Shown here one piece after another: positions 23,546 through 36,417 of a DNA stretch of 64,000 nucleotides; positions within the stretch are counted from its first letter, which is position 1, and the number at the start of each line of letters is the position of its first letter. The position numbers and the translations under genes are program-made. The DNA is from Alternaria dauci. Lineage: Eukaryota > Ascomycota > Dothideomycetes > Pleosporales > Pleosporaceae. The notes under the pieces are model-generated. The model made no database searches. It was not told the DNA's origin and saw only the letters and a program-made list of their open reading frames with translations. The stretch spans positions 2,418,001 to 2,482,000 of the forward strand of contig NC_091275.1 of NCBI RefSeq assembly GCF_042100115.1, read 5' to 3'.

Positions 23546-26279
23546 CTAAACAGGGCTCTCCTGGTCCTCCTCACAGCTTCCGCTCGCCGTCCCACATCTC
23601 ACATGCAAATCATCCGACGCACCACCAATCCAAACCCCATAGTCTCCCTCCACAGCAGGAACAACCCAGTTCTGTGATACAACATCCCACACACTGAGAT
23701 CCTTCCGTGTCACTCTCATCCTCAGCGTCTGACTAGCCCCCGCCTCCAACTCCCTCGTCTTTTCAAAATCTCGAAGTTGAATAATAGGCGTATCGATGGC
23801 GACTTCACTCGGAAACTCAACGTAGAGCTGTGCGACGGCTTTACCCGCGCGACTACCAGTGTTGGTGACGCTGACGGTAACGTCGAATGCCGTGTCGAAC
23901 AGTGCGGGGTTTCCGCCTTGTGCGCCACCAGCTGTAGGACCAGCTTTCTGTTCGTTTGAGTAGCCGGCTGGGTATGGATACGTGTTTGTTGCGTTGCCAA
24001 TCCTAGCTGCAGCGTCGGCATCGTTCTTGTCGAGCCACGAGTAGAGGTACCGCCAGATGCGGTTGAAGTTTTCTGGCCAGTATGCTTCTGAAGCTGGAGG
24101 AATGGCAGTGGAATAGGTCGGTGTCTCGCCTTTTGCGGGACGAGCTGGAGGCGTCGCTGTAAGCGGAGTCACTGGCGTGATGGTCGCGTTGGAAAACGAG
24201 AACGTGGTGTAGCTGAGACCGTGACCGAAAGCATACAGGGGTGTAATGTTGGCTTTGTGAAAGTGACGATAGTCAATGTACAGGCCCTCTGTAAAGGTAT
24301 CCTGCGGCTGTCCAATCTGATATCCGACAAGGCTCAAAGATTCCGGATAGTCATCCTCTGAGTTTGGCAGAGTGTACGGTAAATGACCGGATGGAGAGAC
24401 ATCTCCATAGAGAACCTGCATCAGTGAGTCCCCGGCTTCTTGGCCAGGCAGGTGAGCGAACAGAACTGCTTTGACCGATGGCAAGTCGTGCCATTGATCC
24501 ATGAGAATTGGGCCAACAGTATGTACTACAACCACAACGTTGGAGTATCTGGAAGCTACATCCCGGATGAGTCTGTCGCCATTGTGCCAAAGATTCAGGT
24601 TCGAAGAAGTCCGATCTCCTGGGTTGTTCTCTACGGTAATGTAATTCTCACCAGAGTCGGACGTGACGAAGACAACCGCAGTGTCATTCGGTGATGGGTT
24701 CGAGTTTCCTGGAAAATTGTCCGTGTTGAAGAACTGGTAATTGGCCCCGCGGTTCTTGAAGCCATCAATCGGACTGTTCATGTAAGGGTATCTTGCCGAG
24801 CCGGAGCCCCATCCCATTCCCAACGTGCCCTTGTTGCAGCCTTGGTCCGCGCACGAGTTGATTCCATCAGGGTTCTTCTCAGCATCTGTGCCGAAGATCT
24901 TCAAGGTGCCATTGAGAGACAGAGGCAACAAGCCATCCTGGTTCTTCAAGAGCGTGATGGCGTCGCGAGCCACTTCACGAGCGACCTCTGCATGGTTGGC
25001 CTGAACATCCACAAACTCGTTGACTACACCTTGGGGTGAGATAAGAGCGCCAGGGTAGAGAGGGCCTTCAGCGTTTTGCGTGTTAGTATCGAAGTTTGGT
25101 CGAGGGTACCCCTGGTCCTGGCCCATTTGAAAGTAGGCAGCAAGGATTCGTGTCACGGCATCGTTCAAGCGGTCCAACGGGAGAGATCCATTGAGAACTG
25201 AACGCGTCTGCTCGTACATCCAGTAAGAGTTTCCGAAGAGTGGAATTGTGTGGATGTCGCCAGGCATGGACATATCTAGCCCAGCGAGAGCTGAAGCGAC
25301 ACCAGAGATTTGAGCCAACCAGTCAGACATGACGAAACCTTGGAAGCCAAGCTCGTCCTTGAGGATGCCGTTGATCAAGTAGCTGTTCTGTGAGCATGCG
25401 CTTCCATTGACAGCGTTGTAAGCGATCATTACCGAACCAACACCGGAACGTACACCTTTTCAAAGTCAGCCAACGGTACGTATTACAAATCGATGTAGCA
25501 AGGTCCAACTTACCCTCAGCGAACGGCCATAGGTAGAGCTCATGAAGCGTGCGGTCGTCTAGGTTGGAAGAGATAGCTGGCTTGACTAGGTTGTACATGC
25601 GGTACTGCTCCTGCTCGTTCGCAATCAGATGTTTGATCGTCGCTATGACACCAGTGCTCTGGATGCCTTCAATGGAAAGAGCTCCGCCAATTGCCTGAAG
25701 AACAGGATCAGAACCAAAACCTTCCCAGTTTCGACCGCCACGTGGTTTGCGGCCTAGGGGTCCGACTGACGGTCCCAGATGTACGTTGACTCCCTTGCCG
25801 CGAAACTCTTCACCGATCGCGACGCCACGGCGGTAAAGAAGATCCTTGTCCCATGTGGCTCCAACGGTAATCCCGGCGGGAAACGCAGTGTTGTGGTCCG
25901 TGTTTCTTACACCCAAAGGCCCATCTTGCAAGCAGAGCTGAGGGATACCGACTCTCAATGCGCTGCCTGTGTTTCCCACGCATCTTCCCATGAAAATTCC
26001 ACTGCCGGCTGTGACATTGGTCTTCTCAGCAAGCGTCATATTCGAGACCAGCAAGGATGCCTTTCGGTAACTCTCAGTCCAGTCGGATGTCCATCCTCCA
26101 TGAGGAGCTATGTAGAGTCAGTATTGCTAGCCTAGGATAAAAGCATCCGTCGATATTGCTTCTGGTGACATACATGGGTAGTATGGTGGCGCAACATATC
26201 CAGCTGGAACAGGATCGCGTTGCTGGATAGCCGCACCTGCAACGACTGTCGACAACCCTAGAACAAGAAGGGAAATCAT
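23546..26279 (-). CDS. Secreted GH3 beta-glucosidase
   Basis: Hydrolyses terminal beta-glucose from cello-oligosaccharides or related glucosides outside the cell. Exons (transcription order) 26279-26174, 26107-25514 and 25455-23546; 869 residues. A signal peptide ([16 protein letters not shown]) is followed by a short linker and the GH3 N-terminal barrel: [60 protein letters not shown]. The nucleophile Asp lies in GFVMSDW (about residue 278). The GH3 C-terminal domain ([19 protein letters not shown]) and a fibronectin-III-like domain ([22 protein letters not shown]) complete the usual order and length. N-glycosylation sequons are frequent. The second intron removes 58 nt, restoring [13 protein letters not shown]. 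Secretion is inferred from the signal peptide. Confidence 0.94.
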
Positions 26280-29200
26280 GGTAAAAGAGTGACTTTAGGG
26301 AAGCAAACGAGCGTCGAGCAGGACGGTAGCCTAAGACCAAACTCGGGAAGGGAACCATGGTCTTTTGTATATAGGCCCTTGCTGACGCCGTACTCTACCC
26401 CACAACACCAAGCCGGCGTGGATATGGCATCTTTGGCAGGGCTAAGCTGGCGCTAGCCATGGTGTTGTATAGTGATGGGCAGACGGTGGGTGACGCGAAA
26501 GACAGAAGCAGGAATAAGACCGAGCATCAATGTCGTGGATCAAAGCTCAATGCTGGGGTCAAGGATTCAGACCGGCTAATGATCGAAATGCTTGTAAAGC
26601 AAGTAATAAGGGCTTGCAGCTGTTGCGCAACCACCCGGAGTTGGATCACATGCGAAAAGCGAACGCATGTTCGATGCTTAACGCATGCTGGGCTGCAATG
26701 CCTGGTACATGCTGAGAAAGTTCCTGGGCACAAGGACGAAGATCCTCACGAGACCAACTGCTTGTTTGAGATCGAGTCAAGATTCGATTGATTCTGAGTC
26801 GATCTCCGTTTGAGGCGATGGGCTCAGAACTGGGCTCAGAAGTTGCTGTATTGCCAAGTTGGATTTTCCCTACAAATCGCGAGTACATATGTACAGAGGC
26901 GGATGCGATCAAGTGTAAATTGCGATAGCAACTTCCAATACGCCATCTGCAGCCAAGGGCGTCACATGTCGCGTCGAAGCCGTAATAGTGACCGTATGTA
27001 TCTGTCTCTAAGCCACGTCAATGCTGCTAGCACATGTCCAGATACCCGTTGGCTCGGGGTTTGATGAAGGATTCGCGGGGTGGATGGGAACATGGCAAGG
27101 AGAAGAGCGATGATAGACAGGGGCACATGACCTCGGCTGCACTAGTGGTTCCCCTTTCTGCTTCGGGAGCACCTATCGAGAAGCAACTCCGTCAACACCA
27201 TGGCGTCAGTGGATCTTGGGCTTCCATGTTCAGTCACGTTGGCTTTATGCAGATCTATATCGCCGGAGATGACTTCTGGATGTGATCTCAGCATACATCA
27301 ACCGGGCTGCCGGCTCAACCCGGATCTTGATCGTCGAGCAAGGACGGTCCTTGCCAGCTGAGCGCATAAAGAAGGTGACTAGGAGTGGTGTTCAACGGAG
27401 TACCTAAGTAGTAAGCAGTAAACACACATACGACATATTGCTTTCGTAAGCAGCAAAATGTCGAATCTTTGAGGTGCCGCTCAAGCGCCCATGAAGCAAC
27501 AGCATGAAATTGCGCTCCATAGCGCTCAAGCTCGCGGAGTGCATTCAATTATCCGTCCACGAATTGCAGGAGCTTTGGAGCGAACTGCCGGATTCCGTTT
27601 GTGATTCGAGGTTAGTTGCTTCCGTGCAAGACCGGAGTAGATCCGACATGCGTACCGATTTGTATACCGAGCGCGTGTGCATGTGACGATAAGTGGATTT
27701 GGTCCATTCTGTGCGGTATGTTGGAAAGACTTCGCGCTTCAGCAAAGGGCGAGTTGAAGATGGTCAAAGATTGGGGCATGGATTCTTTCCACACATCGGT
27801 GAGCTACCTCAGTATCCAAGCACACTCGCCGCCAGCACTGAGCGGTTACTATTTTCGAGGCATCACATCCAGCTACGATCCAGAGGGTGGGCTTGCTACT
27901 TTTCGAACATCTGATGCGGGACGCTCTGGCCGCGGTTGAATTGAGAATCGCAAAATATGACGATGTTGGTATGAAGGAGGCTTGGTGCATGCCGTTATCG
28001 ATTTCTGTGAATTCGGATGCCGAGGTTGGGGCTGAGGGGCGAGGCTGTGTGAACGAGTACCTACACCGGAGCATCAGACGAACGCTTCTCTCGTGCGACG
28101 TGACCGTTTGTCGAATCGAGGAATTTCTCGGTGTCGCAGGACCATGCTACAGCTTCCTGTCATCTACCGCTCGGCTATGCCCATACTTAGAATCTATGGG
28201 TCGTGAAGCGCGGAAACCACCTGCGTCTTCGTGTCTCTGCTATCCATGGATCGCCTCGGGGCGCGCCAGTTCCGATCCGACTGCAAGCTAGCGTTTACGA
28301 AACACTGCTACAGCTTGTGAGGCATTGATCTTCAACGTTCGCCAGAGGCACAGTAATGGCCGGCAGCAGTTCGCGGGCGCTTCTCGTGGGAGCCTTGGAC
28401 AGAACGTGCTTTCGGTTCTTCCCGCAGTCCCGCTGTGATCTGTGATCTTGTTTGCTGAAACGACCCACAACCCATACTCGCCCATCCAGTGACCGCGCCT
28501 ATCGTGAGCGCCTCGCGGGCTATCGGCCGACCGTTTGTTCTTTTTCTGTATATGGGTCTGCCATCCTGAAGCCCTCCAGGGGTTCTTTGAACTCCCAGAG
28601 CCCATAGCGAGGGCTTCTTTGGAATAGCTCGCTGACCTTCCATACCACGTTTCTGCACCTGCATCTATCTGCAGGTCCCCGAGCTCAGCCCTACTGAGTA
28701 TTGATGACTATGTCCTACGGGTATCTGACCTGGTGAGGCACCCCTTGCCCTCGTGTCGCTTGCCAAGGTCTTTATTTGGGCCTTATGCGCTCGTCGAATC
28801 AGCGTCAGATTAGCCGCCCTTCCCCTCCATCGCTTCCCCTCCACCACTCGGCAGCGGTATTATTCTTAGACACAGCCGCATTAGGGAGCACAGTAGATAT
28901 TCTCAAACAGGCGCTTCCGCTGTAGTCAACCCTCCCTTGTTCGAGGAACGAACCGCTCACGTTTTGTGCTTCAACCATTCACAGGCCCAATTTTGGCCTG
29001 CCCCAGTCCCTTTTCATGGCGCTTGGAGCCACGACCCAGTGAACAGCCTCCTCTTCGCCTAGTCGCACATCCCATTCTCGGTAGATAGAGATCGATCCGG
29101 CGATTACAGAAACATGTCCTGGTTTCAAAAGAATTCTCCGAGAGGCCTACTGGTCTTTGTTGTCGATGGAGGCTCAGTGTGCGGCTCGTTGTATAAAGAC

Positions 29201-29465
29201 ATTCGCGATGCCCCTTGATTCAGGCCTCAGACAGCACAAGCCCAAAGGTACGAACAGCAGCTTTTTCGTTTTCACTCTTCAGGATATCTCCTACCTCTCG
29301 TTCCTCATACATCACTGTCGTTGTCCTACGCCAGCTCTACCTTAATCATAATAACGTCCTCGGTCGCTTCCATTACTCTCATCTTCATCGTCGCTGCGTC
29401 TTTCCATATCTCCGTTCCAGTCACTACTTTCTTGTCTCGATAGTCTTTTCTTTCAATTGGTCAAC
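26280..29465. other. 3.2-kb gene-poor region
   Basis: No gene could be supported. Successive short plus-strand frames between 27504 and 28291 change frame without usable splice signals and have no recognisable family. Either a lineage-specific gene or decayed sequence is possible. The last 600 bases are a pyrimidine-rich promoter and leader of the Myb gene. Confidence 0.45.
26367..26373 (-). promoter_or_regulatory. TATA-like box of the GH3 gene
   Basis: TATATAC on the minus strand, about 90 bp upstream of the GH3 ATG, a normal spacing for a fungal secreted-enzyme promoter. Motif and position only. Confidence 0.4.
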
Positions 29466-30280
29466 ATGCCTAAGATTGAAAAGGGTCCCGCGCACCGCCT
29501 TTCCGTATCGACCGCATCGGCTGCAGGCGGAACTCGGAGCTCCTCCTGGTCAGCTAAAGATGACGAAACGCTCATCCAGGCTAGAGCACAAGGCCTTAAC
29601 TGGAACCAAATTGGACCGAAGCACTTCCCTTCCAAGACCCCAAATGCTTGTCGCAAACGGCACGAACGATTGATGGAGAGGCAAAATGCAGAGCAGTGGG
29701 ACGGCGTGAAGCTGGACGTGCTAGCGCAAGCATACATGGAAGTGCGCCGGGACATGTGGAGTTTGCTAGCTGCCCGAGTTGGAGAAAAGTGGCAATTAGT
29801 AGAGACAAAGGTATGTCGTGTGCGATCATAAGTGATACTGAAACAGCTGATACTGACTTGGCTTAGTGTATGGAGAAGGGGCTAAAGAATCTTACTCAGG
29901 CCTATAGGTCGGCGCAAAAGAAGCTCGAGAATGGTACCTACCACGACCATGAAGATAGTGGAGTAGGCGTTTCTGACCTCGAAGAAGATCAAGAGGATCA
30001 TCATGTGGACCTGCACGCCCTGTCCACAATCCCCGATACTCATTACTCGGCATACCCAAGCTACCCCATGCAGCGTCAACAACGGGTACCGAGCATTCAA
30101 TCTATGCTGCAACCGATGCAACAGCACCAGCAACATCCGATGCAACAGGCAATGCAACAACCCATGCAACAGTCAATGCAGCAATCACTGCAGCAAACTA
30201 TGCAGCCACCGATGCAGCAGGCCATGCCGCAGCAGATGCAATACTCTCCGCACTCGCATCATCTTCCGCACCAGCAATAG
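29466..30280 (+). CDS. Two-repeat Myb/SANT-like DNA-binding protein with Gln/Met-rich tail
   Basis: Exons 29466-29810 and 29867-30280; 252 residues. The first Myb-like repeat spans about residues 25-75 (SSSWSAKDDETLIQARAQGLNWNQIG, then CRKRHERLM). The second spans about 78-125 and crosses the intron (AYMEVRRDMWSLLAARVGEKWQLVETK joined to CMEKGLKNL); both have spaced aromatic residues. An acidic stretch (DLEEDQEDHH) follows, then a C-terminal tail of MQQ-type repeats typical of activation or low-complexity regions. Likely a nuclear transcription regulator; targets are unknown. The start is the ATG in good context after a TTGGTCAAC leader. Confidence 0.85.
30108..30240 (+). repeat. ATGCAACAG-type repeat coding for (M/L)QQxMQQ
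   Basis: About a dozen imperfect copies of a 9-15 nt unit near CCGATGCAACAG, CCAATGCAACAG or GCAATGCAGCAG encode a Met/Gln tract in the Myb protein. Such tracts often differ in length between strains. Confidence 0.75.
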
Positions 30281-31302
30281 ACCCTCGGTATCATTGCTAG
30301 CCAGCTCGGCCCTTGTTTAACATCTTTTATCCGTCTTACATCTCCTTATCACGATCCTTACGAATCCGTCTCTTGCGCTTGAGACGGCAAGCAGTTTCTT
30401 TCTGTACGAATACCCCATCGGAAACACTCCGATATCAAAGTCTACCCCTTTGGTAGCTCTCTTCGCCAAACACCACCTCAACGATGGACGTCAACTAGTC
30501 ACATTGGCAATCTTCTTATACCCCTTGAGCATTTGACATCTGCATGGAGGACTATAGTCGGGACGGAGAAACTGGACGCTCGCTTCCATCTAGACTGGCG
30601 ACATGGCGGAGGCTTAATTGGCGATTTTATTTTCAACGCTTTCAGTATATGCTGTTCATGGTCACACGCGAGCATTGGGACGAAACTCCTATGTAGATTG
30701 TGTAGCCATACTTTCTTGTTAATGTTGATTGTTTCACTTTACTATTCATCATGCATGCGTTGTGGCGGGTATATACCATTGGCTATCTGAAGCTACTCAT
30801 GTCCTTCAGTGTACAGACTGTTCCTTCCAAGGTGACTACCTAAGCAGCTGGCAACAGTTTCTTTCAAACATACACGAGGGACCATATGCATTGACTTGCT
30901 AACACTTAGGTAGTTCAGTCTCGTTCTTTGTTGCAACAACAGCATAGCCCCCACACGCACACAGCCACCTATATTCCGCCTGACCCCGCAGAACCCAGGC
31001 ATAAGCATCAAAGAAAACCGATAAGATTGTGCATCATGTTGCAGGCCCCAAATATACGTCTTCCTGCAGCGGCATGGTAGCCACCCGTCCGCTTTACCAC
31101 GCGACAAAGCATGCAGCTCATCCGCGGCCCTGACACGCAATGACACGCGCATCTGCCGTCGATCTTGGGAGTCGATGGTCCCGCGCTAAAAGAGCATCAT
31201 GACATAACCACCGATTCGGGTGTGTGCGCGCGCGCCAGACACTTAGCCCCCAACTTCTCACAATACGCGAAACCACCATGTTTGAACGTGTGCGATTGAG
31301 CG
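30281..31302. other. Intergenic between Myb and sirtuin genes
   Basis: AT-richer 3' flank followed by the sirtuin promoter with a GTGTGTGCGCGCGCG alternating run near 31220. No gene seen. Confidence 0.5.
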
Positions 31303-32584
31303 ATGCCCCGAGCCCCTCTCCTTCGCGTGCCCTACACCGATCCCCTTCCGGCACCTAGGATCATTCCTGCGAGCGCGACAACGGCCAGCGGTGCTATTAG
31401 TGCTTTGGTCGACTTCCTGTCGCCTTCGTTATCCACGTCTACTACGCCTTCGAGAGCTGTTCAATCGAGGCTCTCTAGTCGACTCGACCGCGGGGAGAAT
31501 GTTGGGAAGACGCTGCTGCTTACCGGTGCTGGCATCTCGGTAGCTTCTGGCTTGGCCGACTACAGAGGCACGAATGGCACGTATACGCTGAACAAGACGT
31601 ATCGCCCGGTGTATTTTCACGAGTTCTGCGACAGTCATGAGGCGAGGAAGAGGTATTGGGCGAGAAGTTTCCTGGGCTGGACGAATTTAGAGAAGGCGAA
31701 ACCGAACAAGGCGCATGAGGCTTGCGGAGACTTGGGACGCATGGGTGTGGTTGGGAGTGTCATTACGCAGAGTGAGTTTGATCTGGCAAACCTCACCAAA
31801 TATGCGTGGGGGAGGATTGGTGTTGAGATGCATACTCATGCTCATGGATCAAACAGATGTAGACTCCTTTCATCCAAAGGCGCACCCGCAGCTTCCCACG
31901 ATCGAACTACACGGCTACCTACGCAACCTCGTCTGCCTGACCTGTCGTAACGAATACTCGCGCCGTTTGTTCCAAGACCAACTATCTGCTCTGAACCCCT
32001 CGTGGGCTGCCTTCCTCGCCGAGATGATCGAGTCGGGCGCCCTAGATACCGAGAACCCTGACGAGCGTCGGAAGAAAGGGCTCAAGTCGAACCCCGACGG
32101 TGACGTCGATGTTCCAGATGCTCCATATACCACGTTCAGATACCCACCATGTCCAACCTGCTTGGAGAAACCTCCAAAGCGCGCAGACGGAGGCACAGTC
32201 AGCGTAAAAGTTGACAGAGATGGCGCATGGGATCCGGCGAGCGAAGGCGGAGTGCTCAAGCCAGCTGTCATCATGTTCGGCGAGTCTATACCCGCCGCCA
32301 CCAAGGTCGCCGCTGAGGAGGCTGTCGATGCTGCCGGTAGGATACTAGTCATCGGCAGTAGTCTTGCGACGTACTCTGCGTGGAGGCTAGTGAAGAAAGC
32401 AAAGGAGATGCAGATGCCAATTGGAATATTGAACATGGGTGGTGTTCGGGGCGAAGAAACCTTCTTTGGAGACGTTGAAGATACGAATACTGGCCGGGAA
32501 GCAGCCCGCTTAAGTGAGAATGCCGAGAAGGTACTGCCGCAGGTAGTGAGGATATTGCAGGAGATGAAAGGAAGCAAGTCGTAG
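31303..32584 (+). CDS. Class II (SIRT4-like) sirtuin, NAD-dependent
   Basis: NAD-dependent protein deacylase or related ADP-ribosyl/lipoamidase-type enzyme, probably mitochondrial as for SIRT4. Exons 31303-31771 and 31857-32584; 398 residues. The N-terminus begins with a short basic, Ser/Thr-rich segment. The Rossmann motif reads TGAGISVASGLADYRG. The 85-nt intron falls exactly inside the TQNVD catalytic motif (TQ-N-VDSFH after splicing). The catalytic His lies in ELHGYL. Zinc ligands appear as CLTC and, some 60 residues later, CPTC. The second NAD-binding half shows PAVIMFGESIP and IGSSLATYSAW, and NMGG occurs near the end. A class II insertion between the zinc pairs is larger than in bacterial forms. 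Substrate cannot be inferred. Confidence 0.9.
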
Positions 32585-32828
32585 GCAAACTATCAAACAA
32601 CAAGTGCAAAACGCATTTGGCAACATGCGGATGTGATTGAATATGATGAAATTTTGCCGTCGAGGCAGTGGTTGTGCTAGCTGAATAATGCACAGCATTC
32701 TAGGTAGACTCTCCATCCAACTCCAACTTCGCGTAAATGTGATATCATATGAAGCAAATCATCCACCGAACAGGCCTATGCTGAAGGAAAAAGACAACAA
32801 ATGGAACTCCAATCAGATCAGGGCCTTT

Positions 32829-34961
32829 CTAGGCACCCCTTTCCCGATCTCTTCTCTCACCCTCCTCCTCGCCATCAGCATCCTCAACAACCATTCTAAA
32901 TCCCTCTTCTTGCTCCAACTTCTTCATCCCCTCAGCCACTACCGCTTGCCCCTTCGCCCTCGCCTCCAGCAAGATTCCCAAATCCCTTCCAGGAACTACC
33001 CTCAATTCGTCACTGCAGCTGCGGCAGATGCGTAACTGACACCACGTACACGCCCACTTCCTGTCTTTGTCGTTTTCATGACATACCATGCAGCCCATGG
33101 GTTGGAAGATGTTGTTGGACCAGATGTTGTGGCGGTGACCAGTGTAGCAGGAGAGTTGCGAGGGCGTTATACGTGGAATGTAGGAGACGTGTAAGGGGAT
33201 CGGGCGGCGGGTCAGAGGTGTGAAGGGAGGGGTTTGTGGCGTCGTGGATTGAGTGGGTTCGTCGTCGATGGGAGATGTTGGAACGGAAGGACCGGGGAAA
33301 GGGGAAAGGTTCAGATCTTGTGCGTCGGATGATGCTGGGCGGGATGGAGCGCTCGTGGGTCGTACGCCCGGGGAAGGCTCGGGAGGGTCGAGTGATGTTG
33401 TGCGGACGGGTGTTTGGGTCTCGACTGGGGGTGTAGTAGTTTGCGGTGCCGGATCAACTGGCACTGAGGCTTCTCCTTGTTGAACGGGCTTCTGCTGGGG
33501 CTCAGCAACAGCACCAGCAGGCTCGTAACTAAAAGGCCTCGCCTCGCTGGGAGGTGGTAATGGTGAAACCGGCGAGATCTCACTTTCCTTCTTTGCTAAG
33601 ACTGGCTTCAGCGTCGGAGAAGGTGTCATCTCGGGCGTAATCGTATGTACGTCTTTCGTAGGAATTGGAGGGGCCGGCCTCATTGCCTATACGGTTTCAG
33701 TCAGCAATCAACGTGCTATGATTGGAAAAGGATCCAGGTACCCTTGAATTTGCGACATTGTCACACAGTACAACTATCGTACAAGTACTGGAGAAGGGAA
33801 AGGGAGGCGAATATATACCTTCAAGACGCTGAAACCTGTGCTGCTTTTACCGCGGGCGTGGAGAGGCGACGCCGGGGCCTTCATACGAGGGTTTGACGGG
33901 AGGCCCGTGAAAACCTTCTTAGGAGGTGCAGGAACTTTGGCATTTTCTTGTTCCTCATCTGGTGTTGGCGGGAGTTGCGCTGCCATATTACGCGGCTGCT
34001 TCTCTGCGATGCTCGCTTGACTATCGATGCTGGCCTTCCTGGGCATAGCATCTGATCGCTGGCTGTCTACACTGAGGTCTCTGGGTGCAGATGTAGGAGG
34101 CATCGGAGCGCCTTTCCTTCCTCGCGGTCCGTCGGTCAGTTCTGCCAAGCTCTTGAACCTCTTGAGTCCTTGGTCTGGAATTGCTTTACGCTTAACAACC
34201 GGGGACGTAGTCTCAGTAGGCACCTCTGCCGGTTGTCTGCTCCCGCCTTGGGAAAGAAGGGAGTCGTTCCTCGAGAGATCCGTTGCTGGCAGTGACGATT
34301 CGCTACCCATATCAGACTGTTTAATCGACCTCCGCCTCTCCGACTTGGCTGGTGGTGGGGGTGGTAGGTCTTTCTGCTCTGACCCAGAAGAAGGGAGAGA
34401 CTCGGACCGTGCCGGGAATACTGGGGTAGGGGGGACTGTTGCTGTTGACCCGTTGCTGATGGTGAGCTTCAGAGATGCTGGCTTAGATTCACGAGATAGG
34501 CTACGCGATTGAATCCGTCTCCTTGGTGGAGATCCTGGAACTGGACTTGCTGGAAAGACAGGTGCGTCTTGATCATCTATGGTCTGTTAGCAAATTTCGC
34601 TTCAACGCTGATGATGTCAAGTCAGGCCATAGTAAGGGATACGCTGAGCACTCGCGAACGCTCAATTATTGCCTGAAGAGAAGTGCGACTATTGGTTTTC
34701 GGATCCAAGAAATTCCTGCTTACCTCTCAGTTGAAACTTCGCTTGCATTCTCAGCGCAGCTGGCAGCGGTTTGCGCGCAAGGCTATCCGATCGTGGCGGA
34801 GGTGGAGGGAGTTCCTTGTCCGCAGGCACAGGCGAATACGTTGAGGGAGATGCGTCGCCTCGGCCAAATGAGTTGCCATAGTCGTTGAGTAGCGCGCTGA
34901 CAATGTCTTGTCTGGAGGCAGGAGCCGACAACAGGCCCTGTTGAGCCATGACGTCGGTCAT
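32829..34961 (-). CDS. Disordered protein with C-terminal Cys-rich putative zinc module
   Basis: Exons (transcription order) 34961-34724, 34576-33819 and 33686-32829; 617 residues, with larger introns (147 and 132 nt) than its neighbours. Most of the protein is Ser/Pro-rich and probably disordered ([20 protein letters not shown] repeats, SRSLSRES). The only ordered-looking part is near residues 515-575: [16 protein letters not shown], then CxxC, a nine-residue gap, and [12 protein letters not shown], six Cys with spacing fit for one or two zinc ions. An acidic charged tail ends ERRDRERGA. Probably a nuclear or signalling scaffold, but no function can be stated. The start ATG at 34961 gives MTDVMAQQG; a second in-frame Met follows four residues later. 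Confidence 0.8.
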
Positions 34962-36417
34962 TGTGAGTTCAAAATATGAAATGTCGTGTATCAATGAGAG
35001 CGTGTGTCGCGATCAAAAGATGGCGCCGGGTGCAGGGATGGTGTTCGAAGGGATGCTTTGGTAGTGAGTGTGGTGTGTATAAAGAACGTGAGGGTGATGA
35101 AGAGAGTGACTATGCCGTGAAGCAAGATGAAAAGACAGGTTCCAGCCCGATTATAGACTTTCTCAATGAGCACAAGTCATGAAGGAAGGAATGAGAGGAG
35201 TGGAAGAGACGCGCATAGCAAACTCTCGTGGCGAAGCTGGACGTCTCAGGTACAAGAATGAGCATGGGACACGGCTGACAGAAGAGTGGTCGGGCCTTTC
35301 AAACGCATGAAGTGTTTGACATATGGGCCAGGAAGAGACTGGCCTGTCACAGCTGACGACCAACGACTGCGCGGATTATCCATGCAAGGGTTGAGGCGTT
35401 GGAGATGACAGGATGGTCCCGAGCTCCACCGGGGAGCGGGATACTTTTGATCGTTCTGTGGAATTGGTCCACGGCCACATTGGACGGCCCGGCAATTTCT
35501 CCATCAGCCGGTCTTGAGGCGATCACGATAAACATCGAAATACAGCGCGAGTCCACGTTCTTCATGTCGTACAAACGGCCCGACAACGGGAAGCTGAGGC
35601 ACAACGTTGATGCGTGACATGCCAGTCAACCGCTTCTGCCAAATCACGGCACCCCGCAAGTATGATCTGCACGTGATGAGCTTCCGCCGCGTTTCAGGTT
35701 ACCGAAATGGCTCTCTCGGAGGAGATCGAGAAGACATGCCGAGGGGCTGGTCAGACCCACAGTCGCACACGCGCTGACGTGTGACGTTCGCAGATCCACA
35801 TATCCTCGCTGTCCGCTTTACTGTGTACATGGAGCTTCCATGTGCATTCCATGTTGTGATGCAATTTCCTTCTCGGAAACAAATGCTTCGGTCAGAAACA
35901 AAATGACGATGATGCAGACAGGGTGTCTGCAAATCGTTGGCGGGAGCGGACCCAAGTACGCGATCGTGACGGATAGATTGTGTAGCATTGGCGTCGAAAT
36001 TTCCCGGGTCCGCGGGCTGTGCCATGACCCTTCATATTGTACAAATGGAGAGATGGCCAATCACTAAACATGCCCTGATTACCGGTGTTCGTGAAACAAT
36101 GTTCGAGATTGCTCTTTGTGTAGCCGGCTTTTGATCTTCCGATCGTGGCCTGTTATTGATTTGAATAAGACGCCTCACTAGAGACAAACTTTGCACACAT
36201 CGATACATGGCCTTGTGTCTCGATAAAGGCCTATCGCGATGATAGCCAATGCTGTGGGTCAAAAGATCCACGGGTATTCCCTCCAACTCTGCAACAGTCA
36301 ATCATGACCAAAAGTGAATCCTCCCATGCGCCGTCGCTAATGAACAGTCGATCCGAAGCATCGACAAGGACTAAGGCAAAGTATTTACAAGAATAGTAGG
36401 TATAGGGTATCACTCCA
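34962..36417. other. Intergenic, 1.45 kb
   Basis: Promoter of the disordered-protein gene and 3' flank of the DUF7729-type gene. Several short frames were examined and none has recognisable content. Confidence 0.5.

Noticed and set aside
5133..28745. 15-bp exact repeat TGGTGAGGCACCCCT at 5133 and 28731
   Set aside because: In 64 kb a couple of 15-mer matches are expected by chance, and the flanks do not match, so it is not called as an element.
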